Assembly: GCA_036847185.1 (NCBI GenBank)
Contig: DAIUAM010000014.1
Coordinates: 1 to 64,000 of the forward strand
Source of the DNA: UBA4738 sp002413305
GTDB lineage: Bacteria > Actinomycetota > UBA4738
DNA length: 64,000 bases
Direction: 5' to 3'
Shown here: one piece after another, positions 41,395-49,502 of the stretch
How positions within the stretch are numbered: position 1 is the first letter of the stretch
Layout of the letters: each line of letters begins with the position of its first letter
Position numbers and translations under genes: made by a program
Notes under the pieces: generated by a model
Seen by the model: only the letters and a program-made list of their open reading frames with translations
Database searches by the model: none
Told to the model about the DNA's origin: nothing

Positions 41395-43961
41395 GTCTCC
41401 ACCCGAAGCACCACGATGGCGATGTCGTCTCTCGGTGCCGCGGGACCGAAGGCTACCACCGCCTGTTCGATCGCCTCGGCGATCTCCTCGGCCTTCCTGC
41501 CTACGGACTCCCGGAGGAGGTCGGTCATGCCATCGCGGCCGAACATCTCGCCGTCGCCGTGTTCCTCGATAACCCCATCGGTGAACAGGACCAGCGCATC
41601 GCCCGGACCGAGGTCCACCGTCCGGTCGACCAGCTCGGGATCCGGGAAGATGCCGAGCAGCGTGCCGGGGGACCCGGCGGCGAGCACGGTCCCGTCCGCT
41701 CGCAGGACGACGGGCAGGGGATGCCCGCCGCAGCAGATCGTCAGACGAGCTCCGCCAGGGTTGGGCCGGACGCGCACGTAGGCCACGGTGCAGAACATGT
41801 GGTCCGAACGCTGCTGCAGGAGGGCGTCGTTCAGCGTGGTGAGGATCTCGCTGGGCTTGCGCTCCCTCATGGCGGCGGCCCGGATGGTATGCCGGGCCAG
41901 GCCGGTCACGGCCGCCGCCTCCGGGCCCTTGCCGCAGACGTCCCCGATCACCACCACCCAGCTCCCATCGACCGCTTCGAACGCGTCGTAGAAGTCGCCT
42001 CCCACGTCGTTGCCGGCGCCGGCAGCCCGATAGCGGCCCGCGATCTCCATGCCCGGGATGTCGGGAAGGCGGGGAGGGAGCAGGCTTCGCTGCAGCGTGC
42101 GGGCGATGTGGTCACGCTCCTGGTAGATGCGGGCGTTGTCCACGGCCAACGCGGCGCGTCGAGCCAGGTCCTCGGCCAGGGCCAGGTCGGCCGGGCCGTA
42201 CCTTCGGCCCGACTCCGCGAACACGAGCGTCATCACGCCGAACACGCGGCCTCGGGCGGTGAGCGGGACCGTGATCACCGATCGAAGCTGGAGACCTCGC
42301 AGGATCTCGAGGTGTTCCTGGTCCACCGCGGCCTGGACCAGCAACGCGTCGGGGATGTCCTCGTAGATCTCGGACCGTCCGGTTCGGACCACATTCGCTG
42401 CCCCCCGCGGGCTACTCGGGTCGGGGGGATAGCGGCGGCCCCAATCCTCGGCCAGGGCCAGCTTGTCCGGGTCCACGTGGGCGACCTTCAGCGTCCTGAG
42501 CGTTCCGTCGTCCTGCACCATCTCGATCGCACACCAGTCCGCCAGCCACGGGACGGCCAGCTCGGCCACGCGGGCCAGCGTGGCCTCCAAGTCGGTGGCC
42601 GCCGCGGAGAGGATCGGGCCCGCTTCGGCCAGGAAGCGCTGAGCCTCGTCCCGGCGCTTCCGGTCGCTGACGTCGTGGAAGATGTTGACGGCGAACTGGA
42701 CCTTTCCGCTGGAGTCGAACACCGGGGTGGCCCGAAGCTGTGCCCAGCGCTCCTCGCCCGTATCCGGGTCCCGGAACCGGACCACCACGTCCTCGGGGGT
42801 CTCGCCGCGCAGCGCCTGCCGGCCGGGGAGCCGCTGGAAGGAGAATGGCGCGCCGGATTCGTCGGTCAGCTCGAAGCGCTGCATGATCCCACTCAAGGGG
42901 GTGGCCAGGAATTCCTCGACGCTCGCGAAGCCGGTCTGCCTGGCCGCCGCGTCGTTCGCGTAGATCAGCCTGCCGGTGGGGTCCTGGACGGTGATCCCTT
43001 CGGCCACGCTCTGGAAGATCGCCTGCAGCTGGTCCCGGGAGCGGCGGAGCTCCTCTTCAGCCTCCTTGCGCTCCATGAACTGGCCGATCTGGCTGCCGAT
43101 AACAGCCATCATGGCCAGCAGGTCCTCGTCGGGCTCCTTCACCTCACCGCTGAAGAACTCGATGATGCCGAGGACTTCGTCTCCCAGCACGATGGGAAAG
43201 CCGAACGCGCCGTGGAGCCCGACGATGGCGGCGATGGCACCCCGGGGGAAGTTCCGATCCTGGACGACGTCCGGGATCCACGCGGGCCGGCCCGACGCCC
43301 ACACGCGGCCGGGAAGCCCGACCCCGGGTTCGAAGGCGACGCTCCGGGTGAACGCTTCGAACTCGGCGGCGTCCATGGACCGGTCGTACCAGACGTCCAC
43401 GCACCGGATGACGTCGCCTTCGGGCGCCACCGCCCACAGCGAGCCCAGCGGCCAGCCCAGATTCTCGCAGACGCCTTGCAAGAGGTTCGAAGCGGCCCCG
43501 GCCAGCGCGTCGGCCTCGGCGAGCGCCCGGGTGACGGACGTGCGGGCCGCCAGGCGATGTTCGGCCTCCTTCGCCTCAGTGACGTCCACGGAGACGCTCA
43601 CCGCACCGACCACCGCTCCTACTCCGTCGTGGATCGGCGCATCGTTCACGTGGCACACGACGCGCGAACCGTCCTTCCGGAGGAGCGCCATCTCGCCTTC
43701 CCACACGGCGCCGGCCAGGACTTGATCCATGATCTCGTTGATGGCCGGCAGGTCGGACGGCGACACGACCAGGTCGAGGATGCTCCGCCCGATCGCCTCC
43801 TCACCGGTCCAGCCGAACACCTTCTCGGCGTGGCGGTTCCACCGGGTGACCAAGCCCGAGCGATCGGCGGCGATCACCGCCGCGTCGACCTGATCGAGTA
43901 CGGAGGCTTCGAAAGACGCGTCTTGCGTCGCCGGGTATGAGGGTCCCAGGGTGTCGACCAA
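41391..43961 (-). CDS. PAS/GAF sensor with SpoIIE PP2C phosphatase domain
   Basis: 856 aa, start taken as TTG 43961. Order: PAS (VIAADRSGLVTRWN), GAF, PAS (VAEGITVQDPTGRLIYAN), GAF, then C-terminal SpoIIE phosphatase from about residue 620 (ERDHIARTLQRSLLPPRLP, GNDVGGDFYDAF, GDVCGKGPEAA, LVLFTDGV). No membrane helix. Two PAS and two GAF domains imply more than one signal such as redox, light or small molecules. It dephosphorylates the STAS protein encoded 4 nt inside its end. The start is uncertain. Confidence 0.88.
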   Translation of the reverse strand: MVDTLGPSYPATQDASFEASVLDQVDAAVIAADRSGLVTRWNRHAEKVFGWTGEEAIGRSILDLVVSPSDLPAINEIMDQVLAGAVWEGEMALLRKDGSRVVCHVNDAPIHDGVGAVVGAVSVSVDVTEAKEAEHRLAARTSVTRALAEADALAGAASNLLQGVCENLGWPLGSLWAVAPEGDVIRCVDVWYDRSMDAAEFEAFTRSVAFEPGVGLPGRVWASGRPAWIPDVVQDRNFPRGAIAAIVGLHGAFGFPIVLGDEVLGIIEFFSGEVKEPDEDLLAMMAVIGSQIGQFMERKEAEEELRRSRDQLQAIFQSVAEGITVQDPTGRLIYANDAAARQTGFASVEEFLATPLSGIMQRFELTDESGAPFSFQRLPGRQALRGETPEDVVVRFRDPDTGEERWAQLRATPVFDSSGKVQFAVNIFHDVSDRKRRDEAQRFLAEAGPILSAAATDLEATLARVAELAVPWLADWCAIEMVQDDGTLRTLKVAHVDPDKLALAEDWGRRYPPDPSSPRGAANVVRTGRSEIYEDIPDALLVQAAVDQEHLEILRGLQLRSVITVPLTARGRVFGVMTLVFAESGRRYGPADLALAEDLARRAALAVDNARIYQERDHIARTLQRSLLPPRLPDIPGMEIAGRYRAAGAGNDVGGDFYDAFEAVDGSWVVVIGDVCGKGPEAAAVTGLARHTIRAAAMRERKPSEILTTLNDALLQQRSDHMFCTVAYVRVRPNPGGARLTICCGGHPLPVVLRADGTVLAAGSPGTLLGIFPDPELVDRTVDLGPGDALVLFTDGVIEEHGDGEMFGRDGMTDLLRESVGRKAEEIAEAIEQAVVAFGPAAPRDDIAIVVLRVET

Positions 43962-44069
43962 CAGCAGCTTACCCCCCGTCCTGGAGACCCGAGTCTATCG
44001 TCCGGGACGGTTCTGGGCTCCCTGCGGTCCTGTCTTCGGCGGCCAGACGCCGCCCGCATGAGAGGGAGC

Positions 44070-44105
44070 GAACCCCCGGGTCCCTTGTTCGGGTCCCGGG
44101 GGTTC
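44070..44105. terminator. Strong hairpin downstream of the htrA gene
   Basis: GAACCCCCGGG (44070-44080) and its exact reverse complement CCCGGGGGTTC (44095-44105) enclose TCCCTTGTTCGGGT, in which CCC and GGG pair further. It lies after the stop of the minus-strand protease gene (44142), so it is its probable terminator. A run of nine G is adjacent (44133-44141). Confidence 0.65.
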
Positions 44106-44141
44106 GTGGCCGAAGGCTGTTGAAGATGCCGCGGGGGGGGG

Positions 44142-45677
44142 TTAGACGGCAGGCCCTTCGACCAGGCTCACGGTGGCGCTATGTGTCCCGTTCTTGTCGA
44201 CCCACGTCACCCGGATGTGATCGCCGGGCCGGTGGACGTGGATGGCGGGGCCGAGCGAGTCGGCTGTGGTGATCTTCGTGCCGTCGATGGCCGTGATCGC
44301 CGAGAGCCGGGTGATGCCTGCCTTCGCCGCCGGGGTTCCGGGGACCACGTCCACCACGAGGGCGCCGGAGTTCGCGGAGAGCCCGAGCTGGCTCGCGGTG
44401 GTGGTGTCGAGGTTGCGAACCGACACGCCGAGGAAGCCGGCCGGCCCGATGATGATGCTGGGGCTGCGGTGGCCGGAGCGAACCTGGTTGACGACGTCGA
44501 CCGCGTTGTTCGCCGGGATCGCGAACCCCACCGTGGACACGCGACGATCGGGTCCGCTCGTCGACGCGGCGGTGATCATGCCGATCACCTGGCCCGAAGC
44601 GTTCGCAAGGGGTCCGCCCGAGTCGCCGGGGCTGATCGGCGAGTCGGTCTGGATGAGGCCGGTCAGGTGCTCGGGTGTGCCGCCGTCCGTGCCAACCGTG
44701 ATCGAGCGGTCAAGCCCCGTCACGGATCCGGTGGTCATCTTCGGCGTCCCGCCCTGCCCGAGAGCGTTCCCCAGCGCGACCACGGTCTGGCCGACCGTCA
44801 CGCTCGACGAGTCAGCCAGCGTCACCGTCGGAAGCCCGGACACACCCTGGATCTGGAGCAGCGCGACGTCGTCCGTGGGATCGGCGCCCACCACCGTCGC
44901 TGAGTACGTCCCGGTCCGGCCCTGGATCGCCACGTTGATCCTCGTGGCGCCCTGGATGACGTGGTTGTTCGTCAGGACCTCGCCGGAGGACGTCAGGATC
45001 ATCCCCGTCCCAGCCGCTTCGGCCCTCGGTGCGCTGCTGCCCCCGCCGAAGGAGCCCCCCCCGAACGGGCCGACCGCGATGACCGTGTTGACGTTCACGA
45101 TGGCCGGGTCCACCTTCGCCGCGACCTGGGCAGGGGTCAGCGTTGGGCTGCTGCTGCCCTTGTTCGAACCCGCCTGGGGGACCGGAGTGATCGGCGCGGT
45201 GGAGGAAGAGGTCGACGTGGATGTGGGCGAACCGGCTCCGGCCAGGCCCCATCCGATCCCGATCCCGGCGCCGACCAGGACCAGGCAGGCCACGATCGCC
45301 GCGAGGACCCGGTGGGACCGGCGCGGCGGGGCGGCGACAGGAGGTTGGGCTCCGGGCGGCGGCCACCAACCAGGCTGCGGGTACTGGGCCTGCTGCCAGC
45401 CCCCCGGAGGGTTCCAGGCGGGTGTCGGTTCCGCGGGTGGAGGGCTCCAGCTCGGGATGGGCTCCGTGGGTGGAGGGCTCCAGCTCGGGATGGGCTCCGT
45501 GGGTGGAGGGCTCCAGCTCGGGATGGGCTCAGTGGTGCCCTCCGAGATGTGGTCGGGGGTGGACGGCGGGCTCGACTGCCGTTCGATGCTGCCCTGCGCG
45601 TCCTCGTTCGGGACCGCTTCCTCCTCGCGCGGCTCCTCCGCCGGGCGGCCCGACTCCTCAGGATGCATGTCCGACAC
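44142..45677 (-). CDS. htrA: HtrA/DegP-type serine protease with PDZ domain
   Basis: 511 aa. N-terminal cytoplasmic 110 residues are Pro-rich with three perfect 11-residue repeats (PTEPIPSWSPP); one membrane helix follows (about 122-145). The trypsin-like domain has His in LTNNHVIQ, Asp in TDDVALLQI and Ser in GDSGGPLANASGQVIG; the PDZ domain is at the C-terminus (VVPGTPAAKAGITRLSAITAIDG). S1C proteases degrade misfolded envelope proteins. The repeat is coded by three 33-bp units at 45434-45532. A strong hairpin terminator follows. Confidence 0.92.
   Translation of the reverse strand: MSDMHPEESGRPAEEPREEEAVPNEDAQGSIERQSSPPSTPDHISEGTTEPIPSWSPPPTEPIPSWSPPPTEPIPSWSPPPAEPTPAWNPPGGWQQAQYPQPGWWPPPGAQPPVAAPPRRSHRVLAAIVACLVLVGAGIGIGWGLAGAGSPTSTSTSSSTAPITPVPQAGSNKGSSSPTLTPAQVAAKVDPAIVNVNTVIAVGPFGGGSFGGGSSAPRAEAAGTGMILTSSGEVLTNNHVIQGATRINVAIQGRTGTYSATVVGADPTDDVALLQIQGVSGLPTVTLADSSSVTVGQTVVALGNALGQGGTPKMTTGSVTGLDRSITVGTDGGTPEHLTGLIQTDSPISPGDSGGPLANASGQVIGMITAASTSGPDRRVSTVGFAIPANNAVDVVNQVRSGHRSPSIIIGPAGFLGVSVRNLDTTTASQLGLSANSGALVVDVVPGTPAAKAGITRLSAITAIDGTKITTADSLGPAIHVHRPGDHIRVTWVDKNGTHSATVSLVEGPAV
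45434..45532. repeat. Three tandem 33-bp repeats in the HtrA N-terminus
   Basis: The unit GGTGGAGGGCTCCAGCTCGG... occurs three times in a row, encoding the 11-residue repeat PTEPIPSWSPP in the protease gene. Near-identity of the copies points to recent duplication or slippage. Confidence 0.9.
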
Positions 45678-45861
45678 GTGCCACCTCTCTTCGTTCGGCC
45701 CGCATCGCTGCGGGGTCCTCTTACTGTCTCACCGCGGGCCGGATTCCAACCCCGTTCGCGCCTTGATGTTCTCCTCGCGCTCTGGCAGCGGGATTGGGGC
45801 AACCTAAGAGTTCCCTGAGAGGTGAGGCCGGGGGGCGACGGAGGTCTGGCACGATGGGCTG

Positions 45862-46854
45862 ATGCGTCCGTTCGAACAGCTAACGCCAGGCGGACAGATC
45901 CGCCGGCTCCGTCGGGTTGCGTTGGAGGCCGCCGCTCACTACCCGTGGGACGTTCGTCTCTGTTCGTTCGTCGCCCGGTCCTTCAACAGCCTCTTCCGTC
46001 TGGACGTCGCGGACGGCTCGCGGTTCGCCCTCCGGGTTGGCGAGACCGAGCGGATCCATGCCGAAGGGAGCGAGCAGACGGAAGCGGGATGGCTGGCAGC
46101 GCTTCGAGCCGACCGGACCGTCGCCGTCCCACGGGTCGTCCCAACACGCGACGGGCAGGTCACCACCGTGGCGGGCGCGCTCGGGGTGCCGGGGCAGCGT
46201 CTGTGCATGGCGTTCGACTGGATCGAAGGACGGCCGCTCCGCCGGCGTCCTCGTCCCGACCTGGTCCGGGCGATGGGCCGCATCAGCGCCCTCCTGCACG
46301 AGCACGCCGCCGGGCATGCCCCGCCGGCGCCGCCACGGGTGCTGGTCGCCGACCGGGTCCTCTACTGGCGGAACGAACCCCGGCTGGACGAACTGATCCC
46401 GGTCTGCGGCACCATCCTCCTCGAGGCGGTGGACCGGGCCCAGCGCGCGGTGGACGCACTCTGGCGCAACCCCCCGCATCCGCCCCACCTGGTCCACGGC
46501 GACCTGGGTCCCTCCAACGTGATGGTCGGCCGGCATCGCCTGGTGGTCATCGACTTCCAGGACCTGTTCTGGGGTTTCGAGGTCCAGGACCTCGCCATCA
46601 CCATCGGCTTCCTCCTCCGGTATCCGGATCCGAGTGGGATGGTCGATGCCTTCCGGGCCGGCTACCGGGAGGTTCGGCCCTGGCCCGACCTCAGCCCGGT
46701 CACGCTCGACGCGCTGATCGCCGCCCGTGACCTCCACCAGCTCAACTTGGGCCTGAACCTCCGCTGGCCCGGCCTGGAGGAGTTCGTCGCGGCGAAGGTC
46801 CGTTCGATCTCCATCTGGATGACGCGACGACCGGATCGAATCACCCCTGGGTGA
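45862..46854 (+). CDS. Aminoglycoside phosphotransferase-fold kinase
   Basis: 330 aa, ATG 45862. APH/choline kinase fold: HLVHGDLGPSNVMVG (Brenner motif) and VVIDFQDLFWGFEVQDLAITIGF, where DFQD takes the place of the usual DFD/DFG. These resemble SrkA-like or homoserine-kinase-like enzymes as well as drug kinases, so resistance is not implied. Probable cytosolic. No neighbour hints at the substrate. Confidence 0.8.
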   Translation: MRPFEQLTPGGQIRRLRRVALEAAAHYPWDVRLCSFVARSFNSLFRLDVADGSRFALRVGETERIHAEGSEQTEAGWLAALRADRTVAVPRVVPTRDGQVTTVAGALGVPGQRLCMAFDWIEGRPLRRRPRPDLVRAMGRISALLHEHAAGHAPPAPPRVLVADRVLYWRNEPRLDELIPVCGTILLEAVDRAQRAVDALWRNPPHPPHLVHGDLGPSNVMVGRHRLVVIDFQDLFWGFEVQDLAITIGFLLRYPDPSGMVDAFRAGYREVRPWPDLSPVTLDALIAARDLHQLNLGLNLRWPGLEEFVAAKVRSISIWMTRRPDRITPG

Positions 46855-46950
46855 CCTCGATGCCGCTACGAATCCGTCCGCTGGATGAGCGCCAGCACGC
46901 GGTAGTGGCATCCTCCATCGAATCTTGCGGCCGGTATCGTCAATGACGCC

Positions 46951-47307
46951 ATGGCGACGATCGAAGGGGTCCGCGAGCTCGCCCTGAGCTTGCCCAGGAG
47001 CTACGAGGTGTTGGTTCGGGACCGGGTCAAGTTCCGCGTCGGCCGGATCGTCTACCTGGCGTTCTCGCGCGACGAGACTTTGATGGGGTTCGCGTTCCCG
47101 AAAGAGGAGCGCGAGGCGCTGGTCGGGTCCGAACCGGCCAAGTTCCTGATGCCCGAACAGGCGGACCTTCGCTACCACTGGGCGGTGGTTCGAATGAGCG
47201 CCATCGACGACGTGGAGATGCGCGAGATCGTCCTGGAGGCGTGGCGGATGGTCGTGCCGAAGCGCGTCGCTGCGGCGCATCTCGGTGTCGGCTTGGAGGG
47301 AGGCTGA
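46951..47307 (+). CDS. MmcQ/YjbR-family DNA-binding protein
   Basis: 118 aa, ATG 46951. Small protein with the MmcQ/YjbR pattern GVRELALSLPRSYEVLVRDRVKFRVGRIVYLAFSRDETLMGFAFPKEEREALV and HWAVVRMSAIDDVEMREIVLEAWRMVVPKR. The family is DNA-binding by fold, with few functions proven. It is separated from the next gene by 60 nt that contain that gene's promoter. Confidence 0.85.
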   Translation: MATIEGVRELALSLPRSYEVLVRDRVKFRVGRIVYLAFSRDETLMGFAFPKEEREALVGSEPAKFLMPEQADLRYHWAVVRMSAIDDVEMREIVLEAWRMVVPKRVAAAHLGVGLEGG

Positions 47308-47318
47308 CCCGGGGTCGC

Positions 47319-47336
47319 TGTCAAGCCAGATTGACA
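47319..47336. promoter_or_regulatory. Palindromic operator at the -35 of the HTH/Clp-N operon
   Basis: TGTCAAGCCAGATTGACA: TGTCAA and its exact reverse complement TTGACA, 6 nt apart. The right arm is also the -35 box (47331-47336) of the operon promoter, so a bound protein would block RNA polymerase. Confidence 0.75.
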
Positions 47337-47360
47337 ACCGCTCGCAAGGCAATCTAGACT
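47331..47360 (+). promoter_or_regulatory. Promoter for the HTH/Clp-N operon (leaderless)
   Basis: -35 TTGACA (47331-47336), 18-nt spacer, -10 TAGACT (47355-47360). The ATG at 47368 is 7-8 nt after the -10 and no ribosome site is present, so transcription probably starts at or next to the ATG: a leaderless mRNA. Confidence 0.8.
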
Positions 47361-47364
47361 GACA
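47347..47364. promoter_or_regulatory. Second palindrome-like operator at the -10
   Basis: AGGCAATCTAGACTGACA matches the same 18-bp palindrome as the site at 47319-47336 (ideal form TGTCAATCTAGATTGACA) at 15 of 18 positions and overlaps the -10 box. Centres are 28 bp apart. Confidence 0.7.
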
Positions 47365-47367
47365 GCC

Positions 47368-47580
47368 ATGGGAATGAACGGGATCATGACGGCGATCCGA
47401 TCGGACGACCCGGCGATCGGCCTGCGAGCGGTCGGGGCGCTGCATCGTCTGGCCGAACAGGTGGAGGCCACTCACGTGAGGCTGGCCCGCGAGCGCGGCT
47501 GGTCCTGGGAGCAGATCGGCGACGCTCTCGGAGTGTCACGCCAGTCGGTGCACGCCAAGTACAGGAAGGGTGGTGCGTGA
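47368..47580 (+). CDS. Small HTH regulator linked to Clp-N protein
   Basis: 70 aa, leaderless ATG 47368. RLARERGWSWEQIGDALGVSRQSVHAKYRKGGA is a clear helix-turn-helix near the C-terminus, the form found in actinobacterial proteins that sit before a Clp N-terminal domain gene. It probably binds the paired palindromes at 47319-47364 and represses its own promoter. The next gene starts by a TGATG overlap, so the pair is coupled. Confidence 0.85.
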   Translation: MGMNGIMTAIRSDDPAIGLRAVGALHRLAEQVEATHVRLARERGWSWEQIGDALGVSRQSVHAKYRKGGA

Positions 47581-48059
47581 TGGTCAAGCGCCTCAGCGCG
47601 GACGCACGGAGAGCGGTGCTGACCTCGGCTGCCGAAGAGACGCAGCGGCGTGGCGACCGGCGGATCGGGACCGAACATCTCTTGCTCGGAGTCCTGCACG
47701 ACCCTGGGTCAGAGGTTGCTCAGGCCCTCGGCGTCGACCTCGGATCCGCCCGGGCCGCCTCAACGGCCCTGGACCGAGACGCGCTCGCCGCGGTCGGGGT
47801 CGATGTCGAGCAGCTCGGCCCTCTGTCAAACGTCGCCGGCCCGCACCGGCGCCCCCCACTCACCTCTGGAGCGCGGGCCGTCCTCCAGCGAAGCCTGCAC
47901 GAAGCGCGCTCGGCCAGGTCTCGGAGCATCGAGACCCGACACCTCTTGCTCGCTCTCTTGGCCCGGGAGCGTCCCGACCACGCCGCCGAGTTGCTGGCCG
48001 CCCTCCGCGTCGATCCGGCGGCGGTCCGCGAACGGCTGGGAGCTTCGTCCGGCGACTGA
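47580..48059 (+). CDS. Clp N-terminal (Clp_N) domain protein
   Basis: 159 aa (160 if GTG 47577 is used). Two Clp_N repeats: VLTSAAEETQRRGDRRIGTEHLLLGVLHDPGSEVAQALGVD and VLQRSLHEARSARSRSIETRHLLLALLARERPDHAAELLAAL. No AAA domain follows, so it is a free adaptor-type protein that may bind the Clp ATPase or substrates. The neighbouring HTH protein suggests a regulated stress module; both are found as a pair in actinobacteria. Confidence 0.87.
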   Translation: MVKRLSADARRAVLTSAAEETQRRGDRRIGTEHLLLGVLHDPGSEVAQALGVDLGSARAASTALDRDALAAVGVDVEQLGPLSNVAGPHRRPPLTSGARAVLQRSLHEARSARSRSIETRHLLLALLARERPDHAAELLAALRVDPAAVRERLGASSGD

Positions 48060-48119
48060 GCTGAGGCCCCCGATTACGATGGCGTGCGGCACGATGTCGT
48101 CGATCGTGAGGAGGAAGGC

Positions 48120-48479
48120 GTGACGATCAGGGTCGGATCCGTGGTAGTGGACTGCAACGACTTCGACGCGATGATGGCGTTCTGGCAAGAGGCGCTCCAC
48201 TACGTCCACCGGGATCCGGTGGAACCCGGATGGGTGGTGCTGCGGGATCCGGACGCGGGCAACGTCAACGTGTCGCTGCAGCAAGTTCCGGAGAAGCGTA
48301 TCGGCAAGAACCGGTTGCATTTCGATCTCTACACTGCCGACCAGGCGGGGGAGGTGGAGCGCCTGCTCGGGCTGGGAGCGACCCGGCATCCCAGGACGCC
48401 GGAGCCGGGTGAGGACTTCGTCGTCCTCGCGGACCCGGAGGGCAACCTCTTCTGCGTGATCGACGTGAGTGGGGCGTGA
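48120..48479 (+). CDS. VOC/glyoxalase superfamily protein
   Basis: 119 aa, GTG 48120 after GAGGAAGG. Shows the vicinal-oxygen-chelate fold: VVDCNDFDAMMAFWQEALHYV, then KNRLHFDLYTADQAGEVERLLGLGATRH and DPEGNLFCVID with the C-terminal metal Glu. One half-site of a dimeric enzyme; could be a dioxygenase, glyoxalase or resistance protein. Genomic context does not decide. Confidence 0.85.
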   Translation: MTIRVGSVVVDCNDFDAMMAFWQEALHYVHRDPVEPGWVVLRDPDAGNVNVSLQQVPEKRIGKNRLHFDLYTADQAGEVERLLGLGATRHPRTPEPGEDFVVLADPEGNLFCVIDVSGA

Positions 48480-48493
48480 ACGGAGCGGAGCGA

Positions 48494-49495
48494 TCAGCTC
48501 GGAGATCGACCGAGGACCTCGTCGAGGTGCCGTGCCAAGGGCCAGGCACCGTCCGACCAGTTCGCGACGACGGTGTGGGTGATCTTCGACCCCGGGTCAT
48601 GGACGCTGCGGAACGACACGCCGGCGTCGTAGCCCTCCAACGCCACCGCGCTTCCCGATGGGTGAAGCCAGAACCCCAGGCCGTAGCGCATCTTCGCTGA
48701 CGGGGCTTCGCTGCGAGGTCGCACCATCCCGGCGACGGCCGCCGGCGACACGATGCGTCCGTCGAACAGGGCGCTCCAGAACGCGTGGACATCCGCCACC
48801 GTGGAGTAGATCCCGCCGTCACCGCTTCCCCGGACCGGGAGGTGGAACACGTTGGTCCTGGCACCGTCGACCGACAGGTAGCCGAGGGCGGCCCGGCCCG
48901 GAAGCTCATCCGAGCGCAGGAACTCGGTGTCGCCCATGCCCGCCCGTTCGCAGACCCGCCGGGTCATGAGCTCGTGGAACGGTATGCCGGTCGTGCGCTC
49001 CGCGATCAGCGCGAGCACGACGTATCCGCCATTGCAGTACGAGAACCGTTCGTCGGGTTCGAACAGGGACGGCCTCCCGTCCAGGACGGCGAGGTACTGC
49101 TCGGTGGTCGCGAGCTCATGCACCGGTACGGGAAGAACGGGGCGGCCCTCGTTCTCGTCCAGGTAATCCCCGATCCCCGATCGGTGCGCGAGCAGCTGCT
49201 CGATGGTCACGCCGTCGTCGATCAGCGGAAGGTCCGGACCGAGGACGGAGCGAGCGGTGGTGGCCCAGTCGAGCAGGCCATCTTCGATCAGACTCACCAC
49301 GGTCAGCGCGGTGAGGCCCTTGGCGCCGCTGGCGATCGCGAAGCGCGTATCGATCGTGTTGGCGATCCGGTGGCCGCGGTCCGCGAACCCGTACGCCTTC
49401 GCGAGCCGCACGTCCTCACCGTCGTCGACGCGAACCGCGCCGGAGAAGGACGTCTCGAGCGCGATCCGATCGACCGTCTCGACGAGCTCGTCCAC
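48494..49495 (-). CDS. Beta-lactamase-fold serine hydrolase
   Basis: 333 aa from GTG 49495. Class C-like penicillin-binding/esterase family: Ser56-Gly-Ala-Lys59 (SxxK) within FAIASGAKGLTALTV, Tyr in FSYCNGGYVVLALIAER (YxN), and HSGIGDYLDENEG-like motifs. An upstream start (49546/49570) would overlap the next gene by up to 68 nt and is less like the family's usual N-terminus. Probable cytosolic or exported hydrolase; substrate unknown, real beta-lactamase activity not implied. Confidence 0.82.
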   Translation of the reverse strand: MDELVETVDRIALETSFSGAVRVDDGEDVRLAKAYGFADRGHRIANTIDTRFAIASGAKGLTALTVVSLIEDGLLDWATTARSVLGPDLPLIDDGVTIEQLLAHRSGIGDYLDENEGRPVLPVPVHELATTEQYLAVLDGRPSLFEPDERFSYCNGGYVVLALIAERTTGIPFHELMTRRVCERAGMGDTEFLRSDELPGRAALGYLSVDGARTNVFHLPVRGSGDGGIYSTVADVHAFWSALFDGRIVSPAAVAGMVRPRSEAPSAKMRYGLGFWLHPSGSAVALEGYDAGVSFRSVHDPGSKITHTVVANWSDGAWPLARHLDEVLGRSPS

Positions 49496-49502
49496 CGGGC
49501 GC

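Noticed and set aside
41271..43940. 889-codon open frame on the plus strand
   Set aside because: It lies exactly antisense to the PAS/GAF/SpoIIE gene and has His/Arg-rich low-complexity text without motifs.
44133..44141. Run of nine G as phase-variable tract
   Set aside because: It lies just outside the stop codon of the HtrA gene, so length change would not alter the protein.
45862..46854. Antibiotic resistance gene
   Set aside because: The fold is shared by many kinases, and the DFQD motif is not of the known drug kinases.
48494..49495. Beta-lactamase resistance gene
   Set aside because: Only the SxxK/YxN fold is visible; the family is mostly esterases and peptidases.
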